From Planctomycetota bacterium (GTDB lineage: Bacteria > Planctomycetota > Brocadiia > Brocadiales > Brocadiaceae), in the NCBI GenBank assembly GCA_023261465.1, contig JAHFOW010000020.1, forward strand, positions 1 through 23,671: a stretch of 23,671 bases of DNA, in the 5' to 3' direction. Numbering within the stretch: the first letter of the stretch is position 1; every line of letters begins with the position of its first letter. The translations under genes and the position numbers were made by a program. This document shows positions 1 to 7,680 of this stretch, piece after piece. The notes beneath the pieces are model-generated. The model was not told the origin of the DNA, ran no database searches, and was given only the letters and a program-made list of their open reading frames with translations.

Positions 1-315
1 TTTTAAGGGTAACGATTAGTAATTTGCGAAATAAAATAGAACCCGATCCCGACAGACCCGACTATATTCTTACCGAACCGTGCGTAGGCTATCGCCTGTC
101 CACTGACATGTAACCCTTGCGATTTACCCAATCCCCGGCAATACCATATTTCCCTAAACTCAAAATTTTGACGAATTATTGACTTGGCTTCTTCTCGCAT
201 CACCTGTAAGATGATTTTGTAATTCAAATTGTGCACGTCTTCGTCTGGTTTCTTTTGTTGAAAGAGCAATAATCATTTAGAGATATTTTGCTGTTAATCT
301 TCAAGGAGCGGAAAA
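1..315. other. Leader region upstream of kdp; no confident gene
   Basis: I see no convincing gene here. A minus-strand frame is open from 269 down to 3 (88 codons), but it begins with TTG, has no clear ribosome binding site and matches no family I know, so I do not call it. Its first in-frame ATG is at 200. The right end holds the Shine-Dalgarno sequence AAGGAG (303-308) of the micro-ORF at 316 and a weak promoter candidate at 258-287. I recognise no KdpE box or riboswitch. Confidence 0.5.
258..287 (+). promoter_or_regulatory. Weak sigma70-like promoter candidate for the kdp operon
   Basis: TTGAAA (258-263, 5 of 6 to the -35 consensus) is followed after 18 bp by GATATT (282-287, 4 of 6 to the -10 consensus). 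It lies about 30 bp upstream of the first small reading frame of the operon. The match is modest in an AT-rich region and could be chance. Confidence 0.25.
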
Positions 316-396
316 ATGGACTTGTTATTTTTAGGGATAGTTCTGATCCTTATTGTGCTTTCATTAGCTTTTATCACTCTCTGCGCCAGAATATAA
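316..396 (+). CDS. 26-residue membrane micro-protein at the head of the kdp operon
   Basis: ATG at 316 opens a 26-codon frame ending in TAA at 394-396. It is preceded by a strong Shine-Dalgarno sequence, AAGGAG at 303-308, 7 nt from the ATG. The product is almost entirely one hydrophobic helix (about residues 2-22) with a short C-terminal Cys-Ala-Arg-Ile tail. It lies 13 bp ahead of kdpF and shares its direction. I recall short reading frames of similar shape (one helix, then a Cys/Arg tail) ahead of kdpF in some other bacteria, but cannot confirm that here. It could be a second KdpF-like accessory helix for KdpFABC or a translated leader. Ribosome binding site, hydrophobicity and operon position support translation; function is unknown. 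Confidence 0.55.
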   Translation: MDLLFLGIVLILIVLSLAFITLCARI

Positions 397-409
397 ATGG
401 AGGTGCGTT

Positions 410-502
410 GTGACAATTATTTATTGGATCGGTGGTATAATTTCACTTCTTCTATTTATTTATCTGTTGTTAGCGCTTCTTAAGCCGGAGGTTTTTTCAT
501 GA
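410..502 (+). CDS. kdpF: KdpF, small subunit of the potassium-transporting ATPase
   Basis: The frame starts at GTG 410 and ends at TGA 500-502, giving 30 residues. GGAGG at 399-403, 6 nt upstream, supports the GTG start. The product is a single transmembrane helix ending in a Tyr-Leu-Leu-Leu-Ala-Leu-Leu-Lys-Pro-Glu stretch, which matches the YxLxxALLxPE signature of KdpF. In the KdpFABC complex this subunit stabilises the pump in the inner membrane. Its stop codon overlaps the kdpA start as ATGA (499-502), so kdpA translation is probably coupled to it. Length is normal for KdpF (about 29 residues in E. coli). Confidence 0.88.
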   Translation: MTIIYWIGGIISLLLFIYLLLALLKPEVFS

Positions 503-2244
503 ATTGGAACAATGTTATTCAAGGCTTAATTTTTCTAGCCACGGTTATTCTGTTAGCTAAACCGCTGGGGATATACATGGCACGCGTATATGAAGGTAAG
601 CCTGCAGGTCTTAATGTATTACTTGGACCTGTGGAACGCTGGATCTACCGGCTTTCAGGAATACATCCGGAAACAAGCATGTCCTGGAAAGGATACGCCG
701 TAGCGATGTTGCTGTTTAATAGTATCGGCATAGTGGTAGTGTATGCCCTTCAGCGTCTTCAAGCTCATCTGCCTTTAAATCCAATGTCCATGTCAGGGGT
801 TACCCCGGATTTAGCTTTTAATACAGCCGTTAGTTTTGCAACGAATACCAATTGGCAAAGTTATGGTGGCGAGACGACATTAAGTTATCTGACTCAAATG
901 GTTGGATTAACCGTGCAGAATTTCCTGTCCGCCGCGACTGGTATGGCCGTCCTTGTGGCATTGATTAGAGGATTTATCCAAAAAAAGGTAGAAACTATAG
1001 GAAATTTTTGGGTGGATTTGGTTAGATCGACGCTTTATATCTTAATACCCTTATCATTAATTTTATCTATTATCTTAGTTTCTCAAGGCGTGGTGCAGAC
1101 TTTCAAGCCATATGAGAAAGTTACACTTCTCCAGCCTGTAAAGAATGACAATGGAACAGTAGTTCAAGAGCAGGTGCTTGCGCTTGGCCCTGCCGCTTCA
1201 CAAGTTGCAATTAAGCAATTAGGAACGAATGGGGGCGGTTTCTTTAATGTGAACTCTTCACACCCCTTTGAGAACCCGACCCCTTTATCTAACTTTTTAG
1301 AAGTAATTTCAATAATTCTAATACCGGCTGCTCTATGTTATACCTTAGGCTATATGGTCAGAGATAAACGTCAGGGGTGGGCACTTTTGGCAGCGATGTT
1401 AATCATTTTTATTCCCTGTCTTTGGAGTTGCATATACTTTGAACAACAAGGGAATCCCTTATTTAACAGTTTAGGTATTGATCAAAAAGCGACCGCTTTT
1501 CAGCCTGGCGGTAATATGGAAGGAAAAGAGGCGCGTTTTGGCATTGTCAATTCTGCCATTTGGGCAGTCGCTACAACCGCGGCTTCAAACGGGTCGGTTA
1601 ACTCAATGCATGATTCTTACATGCCTCTCGGAGGCTTAATACCCATGTGGCTTATGCAACTTGGAGAAGTTGTTTTTGGCGGAGTAGGATCGGGTCTTTA
1701 TGGCATGATCGCGTTTGCAATTATCGCCGTATTCATAGCGGGGCTCATGATTGGACGGACTCCGGAATATTTAGGCAAGAAAATCGAGGCGTATGAGATG
1801 AAAATGGCCTCCCTTATGATTTTAATTCCACCCGCACTTGTTCTTGCCGGAACAGCGGTTTCCGTTAGTTTGCATCAGGCAAAGGTGTCGATTTTTAATC
1901 CGGGACCACAAGGTTTCAGTGAAGTGCTTTATGCTTTTTCATCTGCAGGAAACAATAATGGAAGCGCCTTTGGTGGATTATCCGCCAATACTCCTTTTTA
2001 CAATATAGCTTTAGGATTGGCCATGTTTTTTGCGCGATACTGGCTTGCCATACCGATACTTGCCGTTGCGGGATCACTGTCCAGGAAAAAAATTGTTCCC
2101 GTAAGCCAGGGAACATTACCGACGCATACGCCGCTTTTTATTATATTTTTGATCATGGTTGTTTTGATTGTAGGAGCGCTTACTTTTTTTCCTGCACTGG
2201 TACTAGGTCCGATCGTCGAACATTTAATGCTACATCATAGTTAA
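499..2244 (+). CDS. kdpA: KdpA, potassium-binding channel subunit of KdpFABC
   Basis: 581 residues, the usual KdpA length. KdpA is the channel-like inner-membrane subunit that selects and binds K+ in the high-affinity pump. All four selectivity-filter loops of the family are visible: TNTNWQ near residues 115-120, GTNGGGFF at 242-249, AASNGSVNSMHDS at 361-373 and SSAGNNNGSAF at 481-491. The conserved GRTPEYLGKKIE segment follows TM helices at 419-430. Multiple hydrophobic segments fit about ten TM helices. The ATG at 499 overlaps the kdpF stop, and the upstream gene end carries a GGAGG-like site at 486-490. It is followed by kdpB after a 14 bp gap. No missing key residues were seen. Confidence 0.97.
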   Translation: MNWNNVIQGLIFLATVILLAKPLGIYMARVYEGKPAGLNVLLGPVERWIYRLSGIHPETSMSWKGYAVAMLLFNSIGIVVVYALQRLQAHLPLNPMSMSGVTPDLAFNTAVSFATNTNWQSYGGETTLSYLTQMVGLTVQNFLSAATGMAVLVALIRGFIQKKVETIGNFWVDLVRSTLYILIPLSLILSIILVSQGVVQTFKPYEKVTLLQPVKNDNGTVVQEQVLALGPAASQVAIKQLGTNGGGFFNVNSSHPFENPTPLSNFLEVISIILIPAALCYTLGYMVRDKRQGWALLAAMLIIFIPCLWSCIYFEQQGNPLFNSLGIDQKATAFQPGGNMEGKEARFGIVNSAIWAVATTAASNGSVNSMHDSYMPLGGLIPMWLMQLGEVVFGGVGSGLYGMIAFAIIAVFIAGLMIGRTPEYLGKKIEAYEMKMASLMILIPPALVLAGTAVSVSLHQAKVSIFNPGPQGFSEVLYAFSSAGNNNGSAFGGLSANTPFYNIALGLAMFFARYWLAIPILAVAGSLSRKKIVPVSQGTLPTHTPLFIIFLIMVVLIVGALTFFPALVLGPIVEHLMLHHS

Positions 2245-2258
2245 AATTGGAGGTTTGC

Positions 2259-4337
2259 ATGAGGAAATCACAGAAAGCAAAATCCTTGTTTAACCTGTCT
2301 ATCATTGGTCCGGCAATTATTGATTCGTTAAAGAAGTTAGATCCCAGACACCAGATCAAAAATCCGGTAATGTTTGTGGTCCTGGTAGGAAGCATATTGA
2401 CTACGGGATTGTATTTTCAGGCACTTTCAGGACACGGAGAAGCGCCGGCAGGGTCTATTTTAGCGATATCGTCATGGCTGTGGTTCACATTAATTTTTGC
2501 AAACTTTGCAGAAGCCATGGCAGAAGGACGCGGAAAAGCGCAAGCCGCGAATCTTCGTCGCACCCGAAGAGACACCCCCGCAAAAAAACTTTCAAACCCC
2601 AGCTACGGATCCAGTTATGAGAAGGTTTCGGCTACAACGCTTCGAAAAGGAGATGTCGTTCTTGTTGAGGCGGGGGATATTATCCCTATGGATGGCGAAG
2701 TCGTTGAAGGCGTAGCGTCTGTCGATGAGAGCGCGATTACTGGAGAAAGCGCACCCGTTATACGCGAAAGCGGAGGAGACCGCAACGCCGTTACCGGCGG
2801 TACGCGGGTGCTTTCAGACTGGCTTCTGGTGCGCATTAGTTCCAATCCAGGCGAAACATTTTTGGATCATATGATCGCCATGGTTGAGGGAGCCAAAAGA
2901 CAAAAAACTCCCAACGAGATAGCGCTGAGCATTTTACTGGCCGTCTTTACTATCATCTTTCTTTTAGCGACAATAACGCTTTTACCGTTCTCTGTTTACA
3001 GCGTCATCTCGGCCGGGCACGGAGAACGGGTTACAGTAACCGTATTGGTTGCTTTGCTTGTATGTCTCATCCCGACCACGATAGGAGGATTATTACCAGC
3101 CATAGGGATAGCCGGCATGGACAGGATGGTGCAGGCCAACGTCGTCGCCACTTCCGGCCGTGCAGTTGAGGCAGCGGGAGATGTCGATGTCCTGCTTCTG
3201 GATAAAACAGGTACTATAACGCTCGGAAACAGACAGGCGGTGGCTTTTATACCAAACCAGGATGTAAATATTAAATCATTAGCAGATGCGGCGCAGATTG
3301 CTTCTCTGTCTGACGAGACCCCTGAAGGCAGAAGCATCGTAGTATTAGCCAAGAAGAAATACGGCATCAGAGAACGTCACATCCACGAACTCGATGCAAA
3401 GTTTATTCCTTTTACGGCGCAAACACGGATGAGCGGGGTGGATTTGGGTGACGGCAGGCAAATCAGGAAGGGATCGGCTGAAGCGATTGAAGATTATGTC
3501 AAAAAATTCGGCGGTTCTTTTTCAGATGACCTGAAATCAAATATTGAAATGATATCAAAAAATGGAGGGACGCCGCTTGTTGTAGCAGAACATAAACATG
3601 TACTCGGTGTTATTCAATTAAAGGATATCGTGAAGGGCGGCATTCGAGAACGTTTTGCAGAGCTCCGCAGGATGGGGATCAAGACCATTATGATCACAGG
3701 GGATAATCCTTTAACCGCAGCAGCTATTGCCGCGGAAGCAGGCATGGATGATTTTTTGGCCCAGGCTACCCCGGAAACAAAACTTAAGCTTATCCGTGAA
3801 ATGCAATCCGGTGGCAGGCTTGTTGCTATGACGGGTGACGGAACGAACGACGCGCCTGCCCTTGCGCAAGCGGATGTCGCTGTTGCCATGAATACAGGAA
3901 CGCAAGCTGCCAAAGAGGCCGGTAACATGGTCGATCTCGACTCTAACCCCACAAAGCTTATCGAAATCGTTAAGATCGGAAAGCAGCTTCTCATGACGCG
4001 GGGTTCACTGACGACATTCAGCATAGCTAACGACGTGTCGAAGTACTTTGCGATCATTCCGGCTGCGTTCGTAGGGACTTATCCATCGCTTAAGGCGCTT
4101 AATATTATGCACCTGGCGACGCCGTCAAGCGCTGTGTTATCCGCGGTTATTTTTAACGCACTCATTATCATATTTCTTATTCCGCTTGCTTTGCGCGGTG
4201 TGCCTTATAAACCAATGACGGCAAACCGTTTTTTAAGAAATAATCTCTTGGTGTATGGAGTAGGTGGAATTGTAGCGCCGTTTATAGGTATTAAATTGAT
4301 CGACATGATTTTAGCTGCTTTACGCTTAGTTCAATAA
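2259..4337 (+). CDS. kdpB: KdpB, P-type ATPase subunit of KdpFABC
   Basis: 692 residues from ATG 2259. A longer frame from TTG 2247 exists, but that start overlaps the Shine-Dalgarno GGAGG (2249-2253) serving the ATG, so I use 2259. KdpB hydrolyses ATP to drive K+ uptake in the inner membrane. Class hallmarks are intact: TGES at 161-164 in the actuator domain, phosphorylated Asp315 in DKTGT (315-319), the FTAQTRMSGV nucleotide-binding region at 385-394, and TGDGTNDAP at 525-533. The family membrane segment IPTTIGGLLPAIGIAG lies at 271-286. The Ser of TGES, phosphorylated for inhibition in E. coli KdpB (Ser162), is present as Ser164. Pump chemistry appears functional. Confidence 0.97.
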   Translation: MRKSQKAKSLFNLSIIGPAIIDSLKKLDPRHQIKNPVMFVVLVGSILTTGLYFQALSGHGEAPAGSILAISSWLWFTLIFANFAEAMAEGRGKAQAANLRRTRRDTPAKKLSNPSYGSSYEKVSATTLRKGDVVLVEAGDIIPMDGEVVEGVASVDESAITGESAPVIRESGGDRNAVTGGTRVLSDWLLVRISSNPGETFLDHMIAMVEGAKRQKTPNEIALSILLAVFTIIFLLATITLLPFSVYSVISAGHGERVTVTVLVALLVCLIPTTIGGLLPAIGIAGMDRMVQANVVATSGRAVEAAGDVDVLLLDKTGTITLGNRQAVAFIPNQDVNIKSLADAAQIASLSDETPEGRSIVVLAKKKYGIRERHIHELDAKFIPFTAQTRMSGVDLGDGRQIRKGSAEAIEDYVKKFGGSFSDDLKSNIEMISKNGGTPLVVAEHKHVLGVIQLKDIVKGGIRERFAELRRMGIKTIMITGDNPLTAAAIAAEAGMDDFLAQATPETKLKLIREMQSGGRLVAMTGDGTNDAPALAQADVAVAMNTGTQAAKEAGNMVDLDSNPTKLIEIVKIGKQLLMTRGSLTTFSIANDVSKYFAIIPAAFVGTYPSLKALNIMHLATPSSAVLSAVIFNALIIIFLIPLALRGVPYKPMTANRFLRNNLLVYGVGGIVAPFIGIKLIDMILAALRLVQ

Positions 4338-4347
4338 GGAGAAAAAA

Positions 4348-4944
4348 ATGATCCGTGAACATATGAAACCAGCAATCGTATCTTTTTTGATTTTAACTAT
4401 TATCACGGGGATTCTTTACCCCCTTTCCGTGACGGGGATTGCTCAAGCATTATTCCGTGAACGGGCAAATGGCAGTTGGATTTATAGGAACGGGAACCCG
4501 ATCGGGTCGTTGCTTATTGGTCAACATTTCGACGATCCCAAATATCTTTGGGGTCGTATTTCATCTACATCTCCCGTTCGTTTCAATGCTGCATCTTCTT
4601 CAGGCTCTAATTTAGGACCTACAAATTCCGAGCTTATCGATGCGGTAAAAGCACGTATCAAAGCGTTAAAAACTGCCGATCCGGATAATACAAGTCCTAT
4701 CCCGGTAGACCTTGTCACTTCTTCCGCAAGCGGATTAGATCCGCACATCAGTCTGGCAGCCGCTTATTATCAGATTCCGCGTGTGGCGCGACTGCGGGGA
4801 TTATCGCAGGATACTGTTAAAAGCATTGTCCGTACCCATAGCTATAACCGTTTTTTGGGATTAATCGGAGAACCAGTGGTAAACGTTTTGAAAGTAAATT
4901 TGGATTTGGATTCTTATAAAATAGATAATAATATGAATATATGA
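4348..4944 (+). CDS. kdpC: KdpC, accessory subunit of KdpFABC
   Basis: 198 residues, normal for KdpC. There is one N-terminal TM helix (about residues 9-31) and an extracytoplasmic domain. KdpC is the essential accessory subunit of the K+ pump. Family signatures are visible: a GQHFDDPKYLWGRIS-type stretch, SSSGSNLGPTNSEL, and SGLDPHISLAAAYYQIPRVA, with a C-terminal GEPVVNVLKVNLDLD. The Shine-Dalgarno AAGGAG (4336-4341) overlaps the kdpB stop codon. The TGA stop overlaps the start of the next gene (ATGA at 4941-4944), indicating coupled translation with the kdpD-like gene. Confidence 0.96.
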   Translation: MIREHMKPAIVSFLILTIITGILYPLSVTGIAQALFRERANGSWIYRNGNPIGSLLIGQHFDDPKYLWGRISSTSPVRFNAASSSGSNLGPTNSELIDAVKARIKALKTADPDNTSPIPVDLVTSSASGLDPHISLAAAYYQIPRVARLRGLSQDTVKSIVRTHSYNRFLGLIGEPVVNVLKVNLDLDSYKIDNNMNI

Positions 4945-7163
4945 TGGAAGAGAAATCTGATATAGATCAAATTTTGGCGAGAATTAAGGCAGGAGAAAGC
5001 AAGCGAGGGAAGCTTAAAATCTTCTTTGGAGCTGTCGCGGGCGTTGGGAAGACTTATGCAATGCTGGAAGCTGCCCGATTAAGAAAAAAAGAGGGCATGG
5101 ATGTCATGGTTGGTTATGTCGAAACCCACAAACGCGCCGAGACAGAGATTCTCTTGGAAGGACTTGAGATTCTGCCTGCAAAAAAAATTATGTATAGAGG
5201 AACGGAACTACGGGAATTCGACCTGGATGCAGCGTTAAAGAGGAAGACATCGCTTATTTTAGTAGATGAGCTTGCTCATACGAATGCCCCGGGTGTACGT
5301 CATGCTAAACGCTGGCAGGATATAGAAGAACTTCTCAATCATGATATCAATGTATACACCACGCTCAACGTTCAACACTGTGAGAGTGTTCACGACATTG
5401 TTGCACAGATCACCGGAGTGGTGGTTAAAGAGATAGTGCCAGACAGCTTTCTGGAAATGGCCGATGAAATCGAATTGATAGATTTGCCTTCTGAAGAGTT
5501 ACTCAAGAGACTTAAAGAAGGCAAGGTGTATCTTGTACCTCAGGCTGAACGAGCTGCAATGAATTTTTTTAGGCCCGGAAATCTGATTGCACTGCGTCAA
5601 CTTGCTCTTCGTTATACTGCAAGAAGCGTCGATGCCAAGATGCGTGCTTATAAAGAAATGTATTCAATTTCAAAAGTCTGGAAGGCAAGTGACAGATTTT
5701 TACTTTGTATTAGCGGGGATCCCTCTGCGATACGACTGATCCACTCTGCCAAACGGATAGCTTCGGAAACAGGGGCTGACTGGATTGTTGCTTATGTCGA
5801 GGCTGCTCCTTCGTTAACCAGACGTCCTTATCGTCAGAATCAAGTTGACGATTTGATTAGATCATCTGAAAAACTCGGTGCTGAAACAATCGTATTAAGC
5901 GGTCAGAGAATAAGCGAAACCCTTCTTGCTTATGCCAGATCAAAAAATGTCGGAAAGATAATTGTTGGCAAGCCCAAACGGTCGTGGTTGAGCGAACTTT
6001 TCACCGGTTCAGTGGTTAATGAGCTAGCCAGACAGAGTGGGGAGATAGATATTTATATCCTCAGCGGAGAGGTGGAAGAAAAAATACCAGAACCAATGAG
6101 TGCTCCTCCCCGACCATTGTCCTGGAAAGGTGCTTTATGGTCGATCATGATTATCTTTCTATGCACTACGGTAAATAGCCTTTTGTTCCATATAGTAGAT
6201 CTGTCTAATCTTATTATGGTTTATTTGTTGGGCGTTATTTGTGTCGCTTTCTTTTTCGGGAAAAGGATATCCTTTTTCCTGTCGCTTTTGAGTGTCTTGT
6301 GCTTTGATTATTTCTTTGTTCCCCCCTATTTTACGTTTGCAGTTGCAGATGTTCAATATGTCATCACATTTATTGTCATGTTAATTACCGGAATAGTAGT
6401 GAGTACTTTGGCTGATAGGCTCAGAACACAAATGATATCAGCGGGACACAGGGAAGAGCACAATCAGATTCTTTATGCATTGAACAAAGAATTATCAAAG
6501 ACATCAGATTCAGATGAGTTAATAAAAATTGCTGTTAAACACTTTGAGGAGTTTTGTAAATGTCCCGTTGCTATCTTTGGCTTAGATCAGAAAAAATCAC
6601 TTATTGTTCAGGCAAGGGGCAGTTTGGCATTTCCCATGAGTGTCAATGAGGAGGGGGTCATTCTATGGGTTTATAAGCACGGCAAGATGGCAGGGAGAGG
6701 AACAAATACGCTTCCTGGTTCAAAAGGTATCTATTTGCCTCTTATGGGCACTGAAAAAACATTAGGAGTTTTTGGGGTTTTACCGGGGGATTCGCAACTG
6801 CTTTCTGAGCCCAGGAAAATGCACTTTCTTGAAATGATGGTTACACAAACAGCGCTTGCCATAGAAGGGGCGCAGCTTGCTGCAGCGATGATTAGAGCAG
6901 AATATGCAATTGAAAATGAAAGGATAAAAAACCTTTTTTTAACAACCTTTTCTTACGATGTACCCCAGAAACTTTCAGCTATCTCAAAGATGGTTTCACA
7001 ATTACTAGCCGCTAAAGAGATGGAAGATGAAGAAAAGACAGAGATTGTTAAGCAGATTCGTTCAGAAGTGGAACAGTTAAATGCACTTTCTGTTGAGTTA
7101 CACAATATACTTAAGACCCGTTCAAATATTATTCCGGATGAAAAACAGCAAAACCTTGATTAA
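4941..7163 (+). CDS. kdpD: KdpD-like potassium sensor lacking its kinase domain and phospho-accepting His
   Basis: 740 residues, against about 890 for full KdpD. Domains in order: the KdpD N-terminal ATP-binding domain (about 20-235; Walker A GAVAGVGKT at 30-38, VDELAHTN at 108-115), a USP-like domain (about 248-375), the four-helix DUF4118 membrane domain (about 393-490), a GAF-like domain (about 510-640) and a coiled DHp-like stretch (about 645-720). The protein then stops. No HATPase domain follows, and none appears in other frames downstream. At the H-box position, where kinases have Ser-His-Asp, this protein reads Ser-Tyr-Asp (Tyr672, codon TAC at 6954-6956). It therefore should not autophosphorylate, and no kdpE is nearby. 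It could be a signal-binding regulator that acts on the pump or on a separate kinase, or a decaying gene. Domain integrity elsewhere argues against recent decay. Confidence 0.9.
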   Translation: MMEEKSDIDQILARIKAGESKRGKLKIFFGAVAGVGKTYAMLEAARLRKKEGMDVMVGYVETHKRAETEILLEGLEILPAKKIMYRGTELREFDLDAALKRKTSLILVDELAHTNAPGVRHAKRWQDIEELLNHDINVYTTLNVQHCESVHDIVAQITGVVVKEIVPDSFLEMADEIELIDLPSEELLKRLKEGKVYLVPQAERAAMNFFRPGNLIALRQLALRYTARSVDAKMRAYKEMYSISKVWKASDRFLLCISGDPSAIRLIHSAKRIASETGADWIVAYVEAAPSLTRRPYRQNQVDDLIRSSEKLGAETIVLSGQRISETLLAYARSKNVGKIIVGKPKRSWLSELFTGSVVNELARQSGEIDIYILSGEVEEKIPEPMSAPPRPLSWKGALWSIMIIFLCTTVNSLLFHIVDLSNLIMVYLLGVICVAFFFGKRISFFLSLLSVLCFDYFFVPPYFTFAVADVQYVITFIVMLITGIVVSTLADRLRTQMISAGHREEHNQILYALNKELSKTSDSDELIKIAVKHFEEFCKCPVAIFGLDQKKSLIVQARGSLAFPMSVNEEGVILWVYKHGKMAGRGTNTLPGSKGIYLPLMGTEKTLGVFGVLPGDSQLLSEPRKMHFLEMMVTQTALAIEGAQLAAAMIRAEYAIENERIKNLFLTTFSYDVPQKLSAISKMVSQLLAAKEMEDEEKTEIVKQIRSEVEQLNALSVELHNILKTRSNIIPDEKQQNLD

Positions 7164-7680
7164 AAATTCTTTGTAAGTATCAACGATTGCCCTCTAGCCT
7201 TTGCATTTGCAGCAATGTTGCTGAGAGAATCAAGTTCCCAAGTCTAAACTGGATCAGTTTAGTCAAAGGACAAGTTAGTTTTTATATATCAATGGATATA
7301 TCTGCTCATCTGACTTTGACTTGATTTCTTTTATGTGGTTAGATATTCTTTAACAAAAATTTATATGAGATTGAGAAAGCTTGATCGATTGTATTAGCAA
7401 ATGAACGGTAGCGGTTGCTCTTGATGAATATCCATTGTTTGTATCATTTCAGAGGTTCCGATGGGCTAACAAATTTGAGGTTATTAATTGGTCTGCAAAC
7501 GATCGGTAGTGTGGATTTCCAGGGATACTCTTTTTAACAGTTTTACAACCCGAACGGGTTTGACGAAATAATATCAGGAATATTATTTTCAAAAACATCC
7601 AATTTTTTTAATTCTTTCCGGAGTTCATGAGTTCCAAATTTATCATTTTTTGATTTTCCTGCACCGTATTTGGAGGAGTT
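7164..7680. other. Gene-free interval with several short inverted repeats
   Basis: No reading frame here looks like a gene. I see five short inverted repeats: CAGCAA/TTGCTG at 7210-7223, CTAAACTG/CAGTTTAG at 7244-7262, ATATATC/GATATAT at 7284-7301, AACCCG/CGGGTT at 7547-7560, and an 11-base arm pair with a bulge at 7565-7590. The first two follow kdpD and may help end its transcript, although no T-run follows directly. The last two lie in the leader of the carboxypeptidase gene. I recognise no known riboswitch class. GGAGG at 7672-7676 is the ribosome binding site of the next gene. Confidence 0.5.
7244..7262. repeat. Perfect 8-bp inverted repeat after kdpD
   Basis: CTAAACTG, a 3-base spacer, then CAGTTTAG. 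A T-rich tract begins only about 14 bases later (7276-7283), so it is a poor intrinsic terminator. It could be an operator, an mRNA 3' end hairpin or chance. Confidence 0.4.

Noticed and set aside
3..269. 88-codon minus-strand frame upstream of kdp, containing an ACGCACGGTTC word that resembles the 3' arm of group II intron domain V
   Set aside because: It begins at TTG with no ribosome binding site and has no recognisable family. The left arm and AGC triad expected of domain V are not there, and no reverse transcriptase is present.
2247..2258. Earlier TTG start for kdpB
   Set aside because: It lies over the Shine-Dalgarno sequence that serves ATG 2259.
3614..4057. 147-codon minus-strand frame inside kdpB
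   Set aside because: It is antisense to highly conserved P-type ATPase motifs and has no family features; it is a shadow of kdpB.
5680..5830. c-di-AMP binding motif in the USP domain of the KdpD-like protein
   Set aside because: The stretch Ile-Ser-Gly-Asp ... Trp-Ile-Val-Ala-Tyr only partly fits the SxS-x20-FTAxY motif described for S. aureus KdpD, so binding cannot be claimed.
7164..7330. Search for a detached HATPase domain after kdpD in all three plus frames
   Set aside because: No N-box or G-box residues are seen in any frame, so a simple frameshift does not explain the short KdpD.
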